From assembly GCA_031772625.1 (NCBI GenBank), contig CM062804.1, positions 273,079,174 through 273,143,173 of the forward strand: DNA of 64,000 nt, in the 5' to 3' direction. The notes beneath the pieces are model-generated. The model had not been told where the DNA came from and did no database searches. It worked only from the letters and a program-made list of their open reading frames with translations. Below are positions 21,601-31,460 of this stretch, piece after piece (position 1 is the stretch's first letter; the number at the start of each line of letters is the position of its first letter). The translations under genes and the position numbers were made by a program. This DNA comes from Pinus tabuliformis (taxonomy: Eukaryota; Streptophyta; Pinopsida; Pinales; Pinaceae).

Positions 21601-22541
21601 TCTGAAAATGTCGCTCCCGTTCCCATTTTCGCTCCCGCTCCCAAGTGACCTTGGTGGGGAGGTTAGGGATGGATTGATTGAGTGCATTGATCGCATGATC
21701 CCATTAGACAGTGATCAGCTGGAGATACACCGACAAGTCACTTGTTTCAGCAAAGCCACAAGTACCTTTGGCAATAACCTAGCAAATTTTGCAAGGGAAG
21801 CAGATGAGCCAAGTAAACAAAAATTTCAATTTTCAAATTCTCTTTTTGTTAAATTGGTTATAATTTGAAAGTTGGATATAATTTGTTGAGCTAACTCATT
21901 ACACTACTATGTTTTTTGCAGCACAATGGTGGGAGGCTTTTGATAGCCATTGTCCTCAATTGCAGAAGTTTGCAATTTGTATTTTGAGTCAAACTTGGAG
22001 TGCTACTGGGTGTGAGCGCAATTGGTCTGTCTTTGAAAGGATTCACACAAAAAAGAGAAACCATTTGGATCAAAAACGGTTAAATGATCTAGTCAATGTC
22101 CAATACAACCTCTGGCTCAGACGCAACCAATTGTTGAACAAAAGACCTGATTCAGATCCCATTGTGTTGGAAGATACTGATCCAACATCAAATTGGGTAA
22201 TGGAGAGTCATCCAGCAGAGTTTGATTCTAATGAGGATCTTGATTTTGATTTACAGACGGAGGCATTACTTGAACAAATTGTTCAGTTGAATGCAGATCC
22301 ACTTGTACCAGCCTCAAGCCCAGCCCAAAGTCCTTCAGTTCCAGGCGCTTCCTCTGCTCAGCCACGATGGAAGGGCATATCTCGTCTATCTCAACGTGCA
22401 GCTGTTGCGCAGCCTGCTAGTGCTACCACTTCTACAGTTGCAGTTGAAGATGATGAGGAGGAGGAGCCATGGGTTTCCCTGTCTGACTCGGATTCAGAGT
22501 TTGAGCCAGATGATGTTGGCTCCTCTAGCAGTGACCAATAG
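18606..22541 (+). pseudogene. hAT-B transposase (BED finger, DUF659, hAT dimerisation)
   Basis: The protein would bind the element ends and catalyse cut-and-paste transposition in the nucleus. It starts MAPRVKDVAWAYAKMV; the BED zinc finger follows (CKFC and HKIKQH). The DUF659 catalytic part starts near 19340 (GCTIISDGCTDQ, INFLIFYPQGTMFLKSIDA) and continues FWTPCVAHCIDLMLEDVGKL at about 19600. At 20150 GYFLNPRYHYKAL runs into hAT-E. Beyond it, GLIECIDRMIP and the C-terminal dimerisation region follow (WSATGCERNWSVFERIHTKK, RLNDLVNVQYNLWLRRN; 21909-22150), ending in an acidic tail at 22541. Frameshifts near 19090, 19290, 19560 and 19910, plus hAT-E, inactivate it. Confidence 0.88.
20231..21653 (+). 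mobile_element. hAT-E: non-autonomous hAT inside the hAT-B transposase
   Basis: Imperfect inverted ends CAAGGTTGCGAGGGAGC (left) and CAAGGTCACTTGGGAGC (right end, minus strand). A perfect 8-bp target duplication GTGGGGAG lies at 20223-20230 and 21654-21661. The ends are rich in GCTCCC repeats. The body has no coding domain. It includes the shared hAT module at about 20440-20800 with the hairpin at 20460-20552, then AT-rich filler. Removing it restores continuity between HYKAL and GLIECIDRM. Confidence 0.88.
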
Positions 22542-23384
22542 TACTGGTGACTAGTGATGTTTCACAATTTACTTTTGTTGTGGAGGCCATTTCTAGCCTC
22601 CTTGGTTATGTGTTTTTGTTTTGATCTCTATATCATCATTCATGTATGTATTGGACAGTGCACTGGGTGCCATTTTGATATAACAGATATATTCATGAGC
22701 CTACTTTGATCATCTCTTCTCTCTATATTCTAAAGCTTTGTGTTTGGAAACATGAATGAGAATCTTTAAATTATGTGTTTTTATAAGAAAAAAAAATTAA
22801 TGTATATTTTACAACAACCGAGTTATTGAAATCAAACCGGCCAAGTCGATATCAAGTCAGAGTCGGAGTCGGAGCTAGCCCTCGATCGTTTCCAAACCGG
22901 AGTCGGAGTTTTAAAACATTGGTCGTAACTAGGCACTAATCAGCCTCCGCCCTGTTCCAAGGGATGCTCCTTGCATAGAATGAGCCTAGCACTACTTCCT
23001 GTGGCAGAGACAGAAACTTCAACCTCTTCCACACAAATTATCTCTTGTTGTGGTTCCTTTCCCTTGCCAAAACATAATATATATCCTTGTGACTCTCTCT
23101 CTCTAAGGTTGCGCCTCCTTTAGGGCTCTTGCAATCTTGCACAAATGTGTCCTTCCAACTTATGACTAGCCCATCCATTGGCTTCATATTTATAACTCTC
23201 CAATTAGTGCCTTGGGGGCCCTCTTTCTCCATTAAGAATAATATATTACTTATTTTGGATTCCAAGCCCACAGCTTTGGATCCAAAACCCCAAACTTGGG
23301 TACTTTACCCACAACGCTCCATTTTGTGGGTTTTCTCCACCCATGACTTGTGGGAGTACCTCCCAAGCTACACAATTTTCAATA

Positions 23385-23415
23385 CTCCCTCTTAACAAAG
23401 GAGGTACTTCCATTC
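23385..23415 (-). other. Copia-4 polypurine tract and Copia-2 target site
   Basis: On the minus strand the bases next to the LTR read TTAAGAGGGAG, the plus-strand primer of Copia-4. CATTC at 23411-23415 is the left copy of the Copia-2 target duplication (right copy 37678-37682). Confidence 0.8.
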
Positions 23416-24497
23416 AGTTAAAATTTGGGTACTAGAGGACAAGTAGTTCCCTCAAGCTTTGATCTTTAGCCTAGGGAAAAGTGTCCAAATTTATTTGTAC
23501 TTTTCTCCTAAAGTGACTTTATAAGTGGTAAAGTCAATTTAATTTAAAAGTGAATTTATAAGTGGTAAAGTTACATTCTCATTTAAAAGTGACTTTAGAA
23601 GTGGTAAAGTTACATTATAATTTAAAGGTGACTTTATTAAACTCAATGAAGAATTAGAAAGTGAAAAAGTGACTATGGAAATAAAAGGCTAAGTAGGTCT
23701 TTATTTAAGTGGGTGAGTTAAAAAATAGAAAGTGAGAATTAAATGCACATTTATTCTCATCCCTAGATCTAAATGAATCTCAGTCATTAGATCTTAGGGT
23801 AACCCAAAAGGTCATTTAGAGAAAAAAAGAAGAAGAGAAGAGGAAAAGATCATTCATTCTTTCATGAGCATTTGAAAGAAAGAAAAGAGAGAGCAAAGAG
23901 AAAATTTCTGAGCAGTGAGGTAGTGAAGGAGACCAACGAGAAGACATTTCAGCAAATCTGGGCAGCAGCATTTATTGGCATGCATCCCAAGGAAAAACCG
24001 TACAAGAGAAAGGCACATAAATCGAGGAAGAAGGATAACAAGTTTTGGGCACGGTTTTGAGAATGGCCATACAGCATTTAATGTTGTTTTATTGCTGTAA
24101 AAATTTCTATTTTGGTTGTTTGCTGATTGGCACAATTTTCAAGGTGGAGTTCAAGCACAGAAATCGAGATAAATTGTAATTTGTGGTTGCTGGAATTTTT
24201 ACTGTGTATTTCAGTTTCTCTGTAAAAACATTTTCAGAAATAAAGAAGAGCTCTCAAACTGGTTTTTCCAGGGTCACATTGACCAAAAATCACTGTGTTA
24301 TTTTCTGTGTGTGGCTGTCATAATTTTGCTTTGTTTTATTTTTGCAATTTCAGCAGTTGTGAAATCTCTAAATTTGTGTTTTCTGCAAATTATTGTCATT
24401 TCCAGATTTTAGGATTTTTATCATGCTTGGATTTAAAACTAAATGCATGGAGTGATAAGGAAAACTGATAACGAGAGTGGGGGTTGAAATTTCTTCA
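23416..24497 (+). repeat. Copia-2 5' LTR
   Basis: Contains a short repeated phrase 'gtgacttta(ta/ga)aagtggtaaa' (about 23510-23610, three copies, two in the other LTR) and an AAATAAAAGG promoter-like motif near 23679. Ends AATTTCTTCA. The 23872-24135 open frames on both strands are LTR shadows. Confidence 0.85.
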
Positions 24498-24512
24498 TGG
24501 TATCAGAGCTTG
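24498..24512 (+). other. Copia-2 primer binding site
   Basis: TGGTATCAGAGCTTGG immediately after the LTR; tRNA-iMet type. Confidence 0.85.
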
Positions 24513-26415
24513 GTTGGCTCAAAATTGCAGTTTGGGACAGCAAAGTGAAAACTACAGCAAGCTGATTTTTACACAAAAAACAGAAACCTTTACCACAGAT
24601 TTGAAAATTTCAGTTTGGTAGAACAGTGAAACATGTCTTTGGGTTTGAGAGTTAAACACAGGTTGGATGAGCAGAACAACTACAGTACATGGAAGGAGAG
24701 AATCCAGAGCATCTTTGAGGAAGCAGAAGGCTGGGGCATTATGGTAAATACCACACAACCTAGTAGCAGTACCTGTTGACCCTGTATAGTTGGCAGAGTT
24801 TAACAAAAAGAATGCTAAGGCAAAAAGATTGATTCTGGAAGGAATCAAAGATCATGTCATTCCTCATGTGAGAGGATAGACTTATGCACATGAGATGTGG
24901 ACAACCTTGATCAGTGTTTACCAAAGCTCAAATGAAAACAGAAAAATGGTCCCAAAGGAGAACTGAAGGCCATTAAAATGGCTAAGGCTAACAGTGCTAT
25001 AGCATACCTCACAAAGATCACTTTAGTGAGAGATGAGTTGGCAGCCGTAGGTGAGATCATTGCACCCACTGAGTTGGTGAGAATTGCTTTGAATGGTCTT
25101 CCCAAGACTTGGGAGAATTTTGTGGATGGCATTGTTGCACGGGAAAACCTTCCCAATTGGGAGAGGTTGTGAAATGATTGCATTCAGAACGAGATCAGAA
25201 AGAACCATCTTGGGTCAACCAAACAAGTGGAGGAGGATGACAATGTGGCATTGTTAGCAAGAGGCAAGAAGGGCAGAGCAAAGAAGCAAGCGTCCAACAG
25301 TGGAGACAAAAGCAAAGGTAAAGGCTAGCAGCAGAACAAGGAGAAAGACTATTCCAAAGTCAAATGTTGGAATTGTCAAAAGTTGGGACACTATGCTGTT
25401 GTGTGTCCGAAGAAGAAGAACAAGAAAGAGAAAGACAAACCCATGGCAGCTTCTGCAGAGATAGAGAGCTTCTCAGAGAGATTTGATTAGGAGTTTGGGT
25501 TCATATCTTGTGAGGCCATTGGTGCAGGATCACCTTCCATACAGGTTCAGAGGGAGTGTGCATTCCCCGCTACTAGCAAAGCATCTTCTAGCATTTGGTA
25601 TGTTGACAGTGGCACTTCCCACCACATGACAGGAGTCAGAGAGTACTTCTCAGAGCTTTCAGAGGGTGATACGATATGGAGGTAGTACTTGGTGATGACA
25701 GCATTGTTAGAGCAGTCGGTGTGGGGACATTGATATTTGATAGGGGACCCAAACCTCCCTTGAAAGTGTCAGATGTTCTATATGTGCCTGGAATGAAGAA
25801 GAACTTGATATCCGTCTAGGCACTTGAGGATAGAGCGTATGATGTGTTGTTCAGGAGAGGGCAGGTGCTTATATATCCTAGGGGAACTCCAGCTTCTTCA
25901 GCTAGAGAGATTGGTGTGTGCCATGCCAAGGTGTACAAGTTCTCATTCCAGCCCTTGATGGCATTGAGTAGCAGCACCCGAGACAAGAACGACAGCAGAT
26001 CTAGCAGTTCAGAGTTGTGTGAGATTTGGCACCGCAGGATGGGGCACATATATCATGGGGCCTTGAGTACATTGCGGGAGATCACCACTAGTGTGCCAAA
26101 TTTCAGTTCTAATCACCTTGATGTATGCAGAGGATGTGCTATGGGCAAGTTTGCCAGATCCCCTTTTCCCAGCAGAGCGACCGGGATCCTTGACTTGATT
26201 CATACCGATGTGAGTGGTCGAATGTCTCATGTATCATTGAGTGGCTATGAGTACTATGTTTTATTCATTGATGACCACTCCAGGAAAACTTGGATTTATT
26301 TCTTGAAGACCAAGAGTGAGGTCTTCAAGCGGTTTCAAGAGTTCAAAGCTCTTGTGGAGACCCAGACAGGTAGGAAGATCAAGGTCCTCAGGTCCGACAA
26401 TGGAGGGGAGTATAA

Positions 26416-26657
26416 CATAGTTTTAAAATTCGACCGATTCAAAATGGAAACGGCTGAGTTGATCCGTTTCAATGCCCAGAACTGTGACTCGGTGGAGGAA
26501 ACGGTTCGGGAGGTCAGACAATGGAGGGGAGTATACCATAGTTTTAAAATTCGGCCGATTCGAAACGGAAACGGCCGAGTTGATCCGTTTCAATGCCCAG
26601 AATTATGACTCAGTGGAGGAAACGGTTCGAGAGGCCGAGTCAGATCCGTTTTAATGC
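26416..26657. repeat. 121-bp tandem duplication across the hAT-C junction
   Basis: Units start at 26416 and 26537, both reading CATAGTTTTAAAATTCG. Each unit is preceded by the same copia target bases (GGAGGGGAGTATA), so the duplication copied the element end together with its flank. A partial third unit follows to about 26705. The inner junction (26529-26536, GAGTATAC) matches the right flank perfectly; the outer one (26408-26415, GAGTATAA) has one change. Confidence 0.8.
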
Positions 26658-27748
26658 CCAGAATTGTGACTCAGTGGAGGAAACGGTTCGAGAGGCCGAG
26701 TCTTGGCCGTTTCCGTATTGACTCAGCCGAGTCATAACCTGCGGCACGTAACCCCATCAAAACAGCGATTTGTCATTTTTTAATGAAATTTTGAAGTGTT
26801 TGTTGATTGGTTTGGACTCCAAGGTGTTTTCTAAATTAGTTAAATGCTATTTGGGGTCCATTCCCCTCTCCTAGTATTGATATGTTATTCAAATTTCATG
26901 GTAATGTTAAATTCTTAAAGTAAAAGTGACATTCTCCTTAATCTTCATTTTCATCCTTTTACTTAAATTTTTAACATTACCATGAAATGACTCAGGATGT
27001 TTGAGAGTGGTTCCGGCCTCATTGGATTTCATATGGAGAAAGTAGAATTTTAGATTTCATTCAAAATCCGACAGACTTATCAATTTTATAGGATTTCAGG
27101 ATTGGAGGATTGCAATGTTTCCATTGAATTTTGTCATGTATTAAGGTATGGAACTCGTATTTAATCAAGAGCACCAATCCCTCTATGTACCTTGATGTTA
27201 GTGACATTGGTTGTTTAACTCCTCTGGGATTCGCTCCCAAACCAGGAGCTTCTGAAAATGTCACTCCCGCTCCCGTTTTTGCTCTCGCTCCCCACTTTCG
27301 CTCCCGCTCCCAAGTAACACTGAGCCAAATGATGTTGGCAACTCTAGCAGTAGCCAGTAGTACTAGTCACAGACTTTTGTTGTAGAGGCCATTTATAGCC
27401 TCCTTGGTTATGTGTTTTTGTTTTGATCTCTATATTGTCATCGTGTATGTATTAGACAGTGCACTGGGTGCCATTTTGATATAATGGATATATTCATGAG
27501 CCTACTTTGATCATATGTTGTCTTCTATCTATATTCTAATGTTGTGTGTTTGGAAACATGAATGAAAATCTTTAAAATTATGTGTTTTTATAAAAAAATA
27601 AATATTTAATGTATTTTTTACAACGACCCCGAGTCATTGAAATCGAGTCGGCCGAGTCGATACCGAGTCGGAGTCGGAGTCGACCCTCGGCTGAGTCGGA
27701 GTCGACCCTCGGCTGAGTCGGAGTCGGAGTCAGAGTTTTAAAACATTG
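26537..27748 (+). mobile_element. hAT-C: deletion derivative of the hAT-B family
   Basis: Ends CATAGTTTTAAAATTC and GAGTTTTAAAACATTG with an 8-bp target duplication GAGTATAC (26529-26536 and 27749-27756). Subterminal TCGGCCGAGTC / GGAGTCGGAGTC repeats match hAT-B. The middle holds the shared module (26870-27230, hairpin 26894-26987) and then GCTCCC-rich sequence. It next joins the last transposase codons and 3' untranslated region of hAT-B at about 27320. It lies in the integrase core of Copia-2 between the RSDNGGEY motif and the following residues. Confidence 0.85.
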
Positions 27749-29130
27749 GAGTATACCCTTGGTAAGTTTGTTGATTTTTGTGCTGAGGCAGGCATTAGAA
27801 GGGAGTTCACAGTTCCTTACAACCCCCAACAAAATGGGATTGCAAAGAGGAAGAACAGATCCATTGCAAGGGCTACCAAAGCCATGCTTCATGATTAGGG
27901 GTTACCTTTATTTTTGTGGGCAAAGGCCTGCAACACTATTGTGTACTTGCAAAACAGGAGTCCACATCGTGCCTTGGGGAATGTGACTCCGGAGGAGGCT
28001 TTTTCTGAGAAGAAGCCTGATGTTGGGCACTTTCATATCTTTGGGTGCCTTACATATTCCTATGTCCCCAAGGAGAACAGGACCAAGCTAGAGCCCACTG
28101 CAGACAAGGGCATCTTTGTGGGTTATAGCGAGACCTCGAAAGCTTATCGGATTTATATCCCTGCGCAAAGAAAAGTGGTTGTCAGGGGGAATGTGAAGTT
28201 CGAGGAGGAGAGAGCTTTCAGGAGGTCACGGGAGTTAGAGTATCCAGAGTCACCAGACCCTGAGGAGTAGTTGAGTCAGTCACAGGGATCTAGTGGTCAG
28301 GGATCAAGAGGTACATCAATTACAGTGTCAGGTCCATCAGTGAGCAGTGGCTCTCAGAGTCAAGTGCGTGGATCCTCGGGCAGCATGCAGGGCAGTCCGC
28401 AGAGCAGTTCACAGGGTAGTCCACTAATGGACAGTTCGCACGGTACTTCAACATCTAGAGGGACAGATTCAAGCATGAGATCAGTTGACAGGCCTTCAAA
28501 AGTTCAGGCTTCTGATGATGATGATTCTTTCACTCTGTTGGGAGAAGTATGCTCAAGGAAGAGGAAGCCTAAGTGGCTTCAAGATACCTTGTGCGAGGCC
28601 ACATCAGTTGTTGGGCCAAAGAGACAGGTTAGAGAGAGTAAACCACCTGAGCAGTTCTGCAGTTACATGGCATTAGTAACAAGCATTGTTGACTCCGAGC
28701 CTTCTAGTTATGAGGAGGCAGCCAGCCAGCAAGTTTGGAGAGAGGTTATGATGGAGGAGTATTCCTCTATTATGAAGAACGATGTTTGGGAGGTAGTGCT
28801 GAGGCCTGAAGGTAAATCAATTGTTACTTCCAAATGGCTCTACAAGATAAAGCATGTTGCAGATCGCAGCATCGAGAAGTTCAAGGCTCGATTTGTGGCG
28901 AGAGGGTTCTCACAGGTAGAGGGAGTTGACTATGAGGAGACCTTCGCTCCCTTAGCTCGGTATACATCTATTCGCTCCATTATATCAATTGTAGCAGAGA
29001 TGGGTTGGAAGATCCACCAGATGGATGTGAAGACCGCATTTCTCAATGGCTTCATTCAAGAGGAGGTTTATATTGAGCAGCTGCAGGGCTTTGAGGTGCA
29101 TGGGAAGGAGTCCCATGTATGCAGATTAAA

Positions 29131-29228
29131 AAAGGCACTTTATGGCCTGAAGCAAGCTCCTAGAGCTTGGTACTCAAGGAAAGGCACTTTATGGCCTAAA
29201 GCAAGCTCCCAGAGCTTGGTACTCGAGG
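29131..29228 (+). repeat. 49-bp tandem duplication in Copia-2 RT
   Basis: Two near-identical units starting AAAGGCACTTTATGGCCT at 29131 and 29180 cover the conserved YGLKQAPRAWY codons. Because 49 is not a multiple of three, it shifts the reading frame; RT resumes at 29241. Confidence 0.85.
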
Positions 29229-30140
29229 ATTGATACATACTTGCAGCAATTAGGTTTCACAAAGAGTGAGGCTGATCCGAACCTATACTTCATTGTGGTG
29301 GGTGAGGAGCCTCTCATTCTGGTGTTGTATGTTGATGACTTGATCATCACTGGTGCAAAGAGACTCATTGAGGGCTGCAAGAGTGATCTTGCTTCAGAGT
29401 TTGAGATGAAGGATATCGGCTTGATGCATAATTTTCTGGGATTGGAGGTGTGGCAGGAGGAGGGGCATTTCTTCCTGGGACAAGGGAAGTACATTGTGGA
29501 TATTCTTAACAGATTTCACATGGAGGACTGCAAACCCATGTCTACACCTATGATCACTAACTGGAAGAAGCTTCACGCTTCTAATTCCGAGTTGGTGGAT
29601 CCTAATCTATACATACAGTTGATTGGTTGTTTGATGTATTTGGACAACACTCAACCAGATATATGTTTTGCAATTAACACTATGAGTCAGTTCATGTGTG
29701 AGCCCAGGAGAGTGCACTGGGTGGCTGCAAAACACATTCTTCGTTACTTGCAGGGGACTGTGAATTTTAGTCTGGATTATAGACAAGGTGATGGAGTGAG
29801 ACTGGCAGGGTACACGGATTTAGATTGGGCAAGTTGTGCTTCAGATAGGAAGAGTACTTTCGGGTGTTGTTTTGAGTTGGGTTCGGTAGTTGTGTCGTGG
29901 ATTAGCCAGAAACCACAGTCAGTTGCATTGAGTTCAGCTGAGGCAGAGTATATGGTTGCTAGTTTGGCTAGTTGTGAGGCCATATGGCTTCGCAAGATGT
30001 TGTTTGGTCTATTTGGTCAAGCATTGAAACCTTCAATATTTTACTGTGATAACCAGAGTTGCATAAAACTCACGGAGAATCCAGTTTTTCATGACAGGTC
30101 AAAGCATATTGAGATCAAGTATCACTTCATTAGAGACTAT

Positions 30141-31007
30141 TGTAAAGTTTGTAGATGTTCTATGCTAAGAGCAATTTCAATTTTCTCACAGCAATCATAC
30201 AAGTAGATAAGCAAAATGCAGATAGAACATATAAGCAGATCTTACAGAAGACAAATCAGAAACAAGAAAAATGTATGTGTTTGTTTCGGCGGTCAACAGG
30301 ATGCTTCAACCAGCAAAGTCTCCTTTGGTCAGCCAGCCCAGCATGTGTCACAACAACCCTCCAACCAGTAGATGAGTCAACCCAAGTCAGCTCTACAAAA
30401 GTCAACGCTGTCCTGAAAAGTCAACGCAGGGGCAGCAAGCTAAAAGTCAACGCAGCAGCAAAACGGTCAACCCTTTGACCTCGATTTTTGTGCCAGGTAG
30501 TATGGCCTTCAAAAATCAAACCTCCCACAAGTTTTCAGCTTGTTTGGACCAAGCGTTGACCAAAGTCAACGTTGGTCAAACTTCTGCGAAACCCTAGCAG
30601 CAGAAACCCTAGCAGCAGAAAACCTAGCAGCAGAAAAATCCTCTTCGTCCTTCCCACGTGTGGCTGAAATTCGTCCTCCAGGTAGCTCGTACTTTTTAGG
30701 ATGAGAGAGGAAGATGTGAGTTGTGTTGTGATCAAATTCTCTCCAACTTTTCCTGTATATATATATCCATCAATGAGGGTGTGTGACACATCTGTTGGGC
30801 ATGTGAGCCTACATTACAAAACTGGCTGACCTTTGCACATATAATTTATTAAGAATAATAAATTCAAAATATAAGTTCTGCTCATCGGATTAAGACTATT
30901 TTTATATGGATTTTACACCTCTCAGAAAGAGGAATCCAACAAAAATATTAGCCTCTTAATCTGAGCATCAGAACATGGAGTTTGGACCTAGTTGTCCAAA
31001 TTTAACA
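30141..31007 (-). repeat. Copia-3 3' LTR
   Basis: Begins TGTAAAGTTTG and ends ATTTAACA on the plus strand. Differs from the other LTR by a one-base T-run indel and a few substitutions. Confidence 0.93.
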
Positions 31008-31460
31008 CTCCCTCTCAACTAGGGAGAACTCCATCTATTAGTGCAATTAACATCGTGAGTCATCCCGCCGAAACTTGCTTTGCTGGCTTCTTTATTTCAG
31101 AACAGAAGTGGGTCAGTCACAAAGACATCATTCCCTGACTGTCATAATCAGTCCAGAGGTCCCAGACCTCACAAATCTTGATCCCAGATCAAGTGGTTGG
31201 ACCATGCCATCCTAGATAGAGAGTACGGCAATCTCTGATGTGTCCATCAGTCTTTGCTAATAGTCTCTAGCTTTTCCACACCTCATTGGCCAAATGAGAG
31301 GTACTTCCCATGAGCCCTGAACTCAATGGGTAGGATGCATACGGGGCACAGATTAAATGAGTGGCGAACCAGCTCAATAATCACAAGGGTGGGGCAGAAG
31401 CATTATGAGTGCTTATAGCTCCGAGAAGCTATCCCCAAAGCCCCCCAGAGCTCCCAGAGC
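31008..31460 (-). other. Copia-3 polypurine tract and 3' untranslated region
   Basis: Minus-strand TTGAGAGGGAG abuts the 3' LTR. The 440 bp between it and the polyprotein stop have no open frame of note; the sequence is unassigned. Confidence 0.7.

Larger units (their letters stand above)
18017..22921 (+). mobile_element. hAT-B: full-length hAT transposon with decayed transposase
   Basis: Terminal inverted repeats CAATGTTTTGAAAA and TTTTAAAACATTG. A perfect 8-bp target duplication GTCGTAAC lies at 18009-18016 and 22922-22929. Subterminal regions are packed with CTCGGCC / GGAGTCGGAGTC motifs, typical transposase-binding repeats. It encodes a BED-finger hAT transposase in the plus direction, now broken by frameshifts, and it was invaded by hAT-E at 20231-21653. 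It is the longest member here of the family that includes hAT-A and hAT-C. Confidence 0.92.
17200..23384 (-). repeat. Copia-4 3' LTR, split by hAT-B
   Basis: LTR sequence occupies 17200-18008 and 22930-23384. The first bases are TTTTGAAATTTCC where the partner has TGTTGAATTTTCC, so the terminal G is mutated. A minus-strand TATAAATAT lies near 23195. Plus-strand open frames at 17335-17939 are LTR shadows. Confidence 0.85.

Noticed and set aside
23872..24135. 62- and 93-codon ORFs, with near-copies at 37008-37235
   Set aside because: They are corresponding places in the two Copia-2 LTRs on both strands; frames differ between copies.
30155..30789. Paired ORFs repeated at 35580-36214
   Set aside because: They are the two Copia-3 LTRs; identical shadow frames in a duplicated non-coding region.
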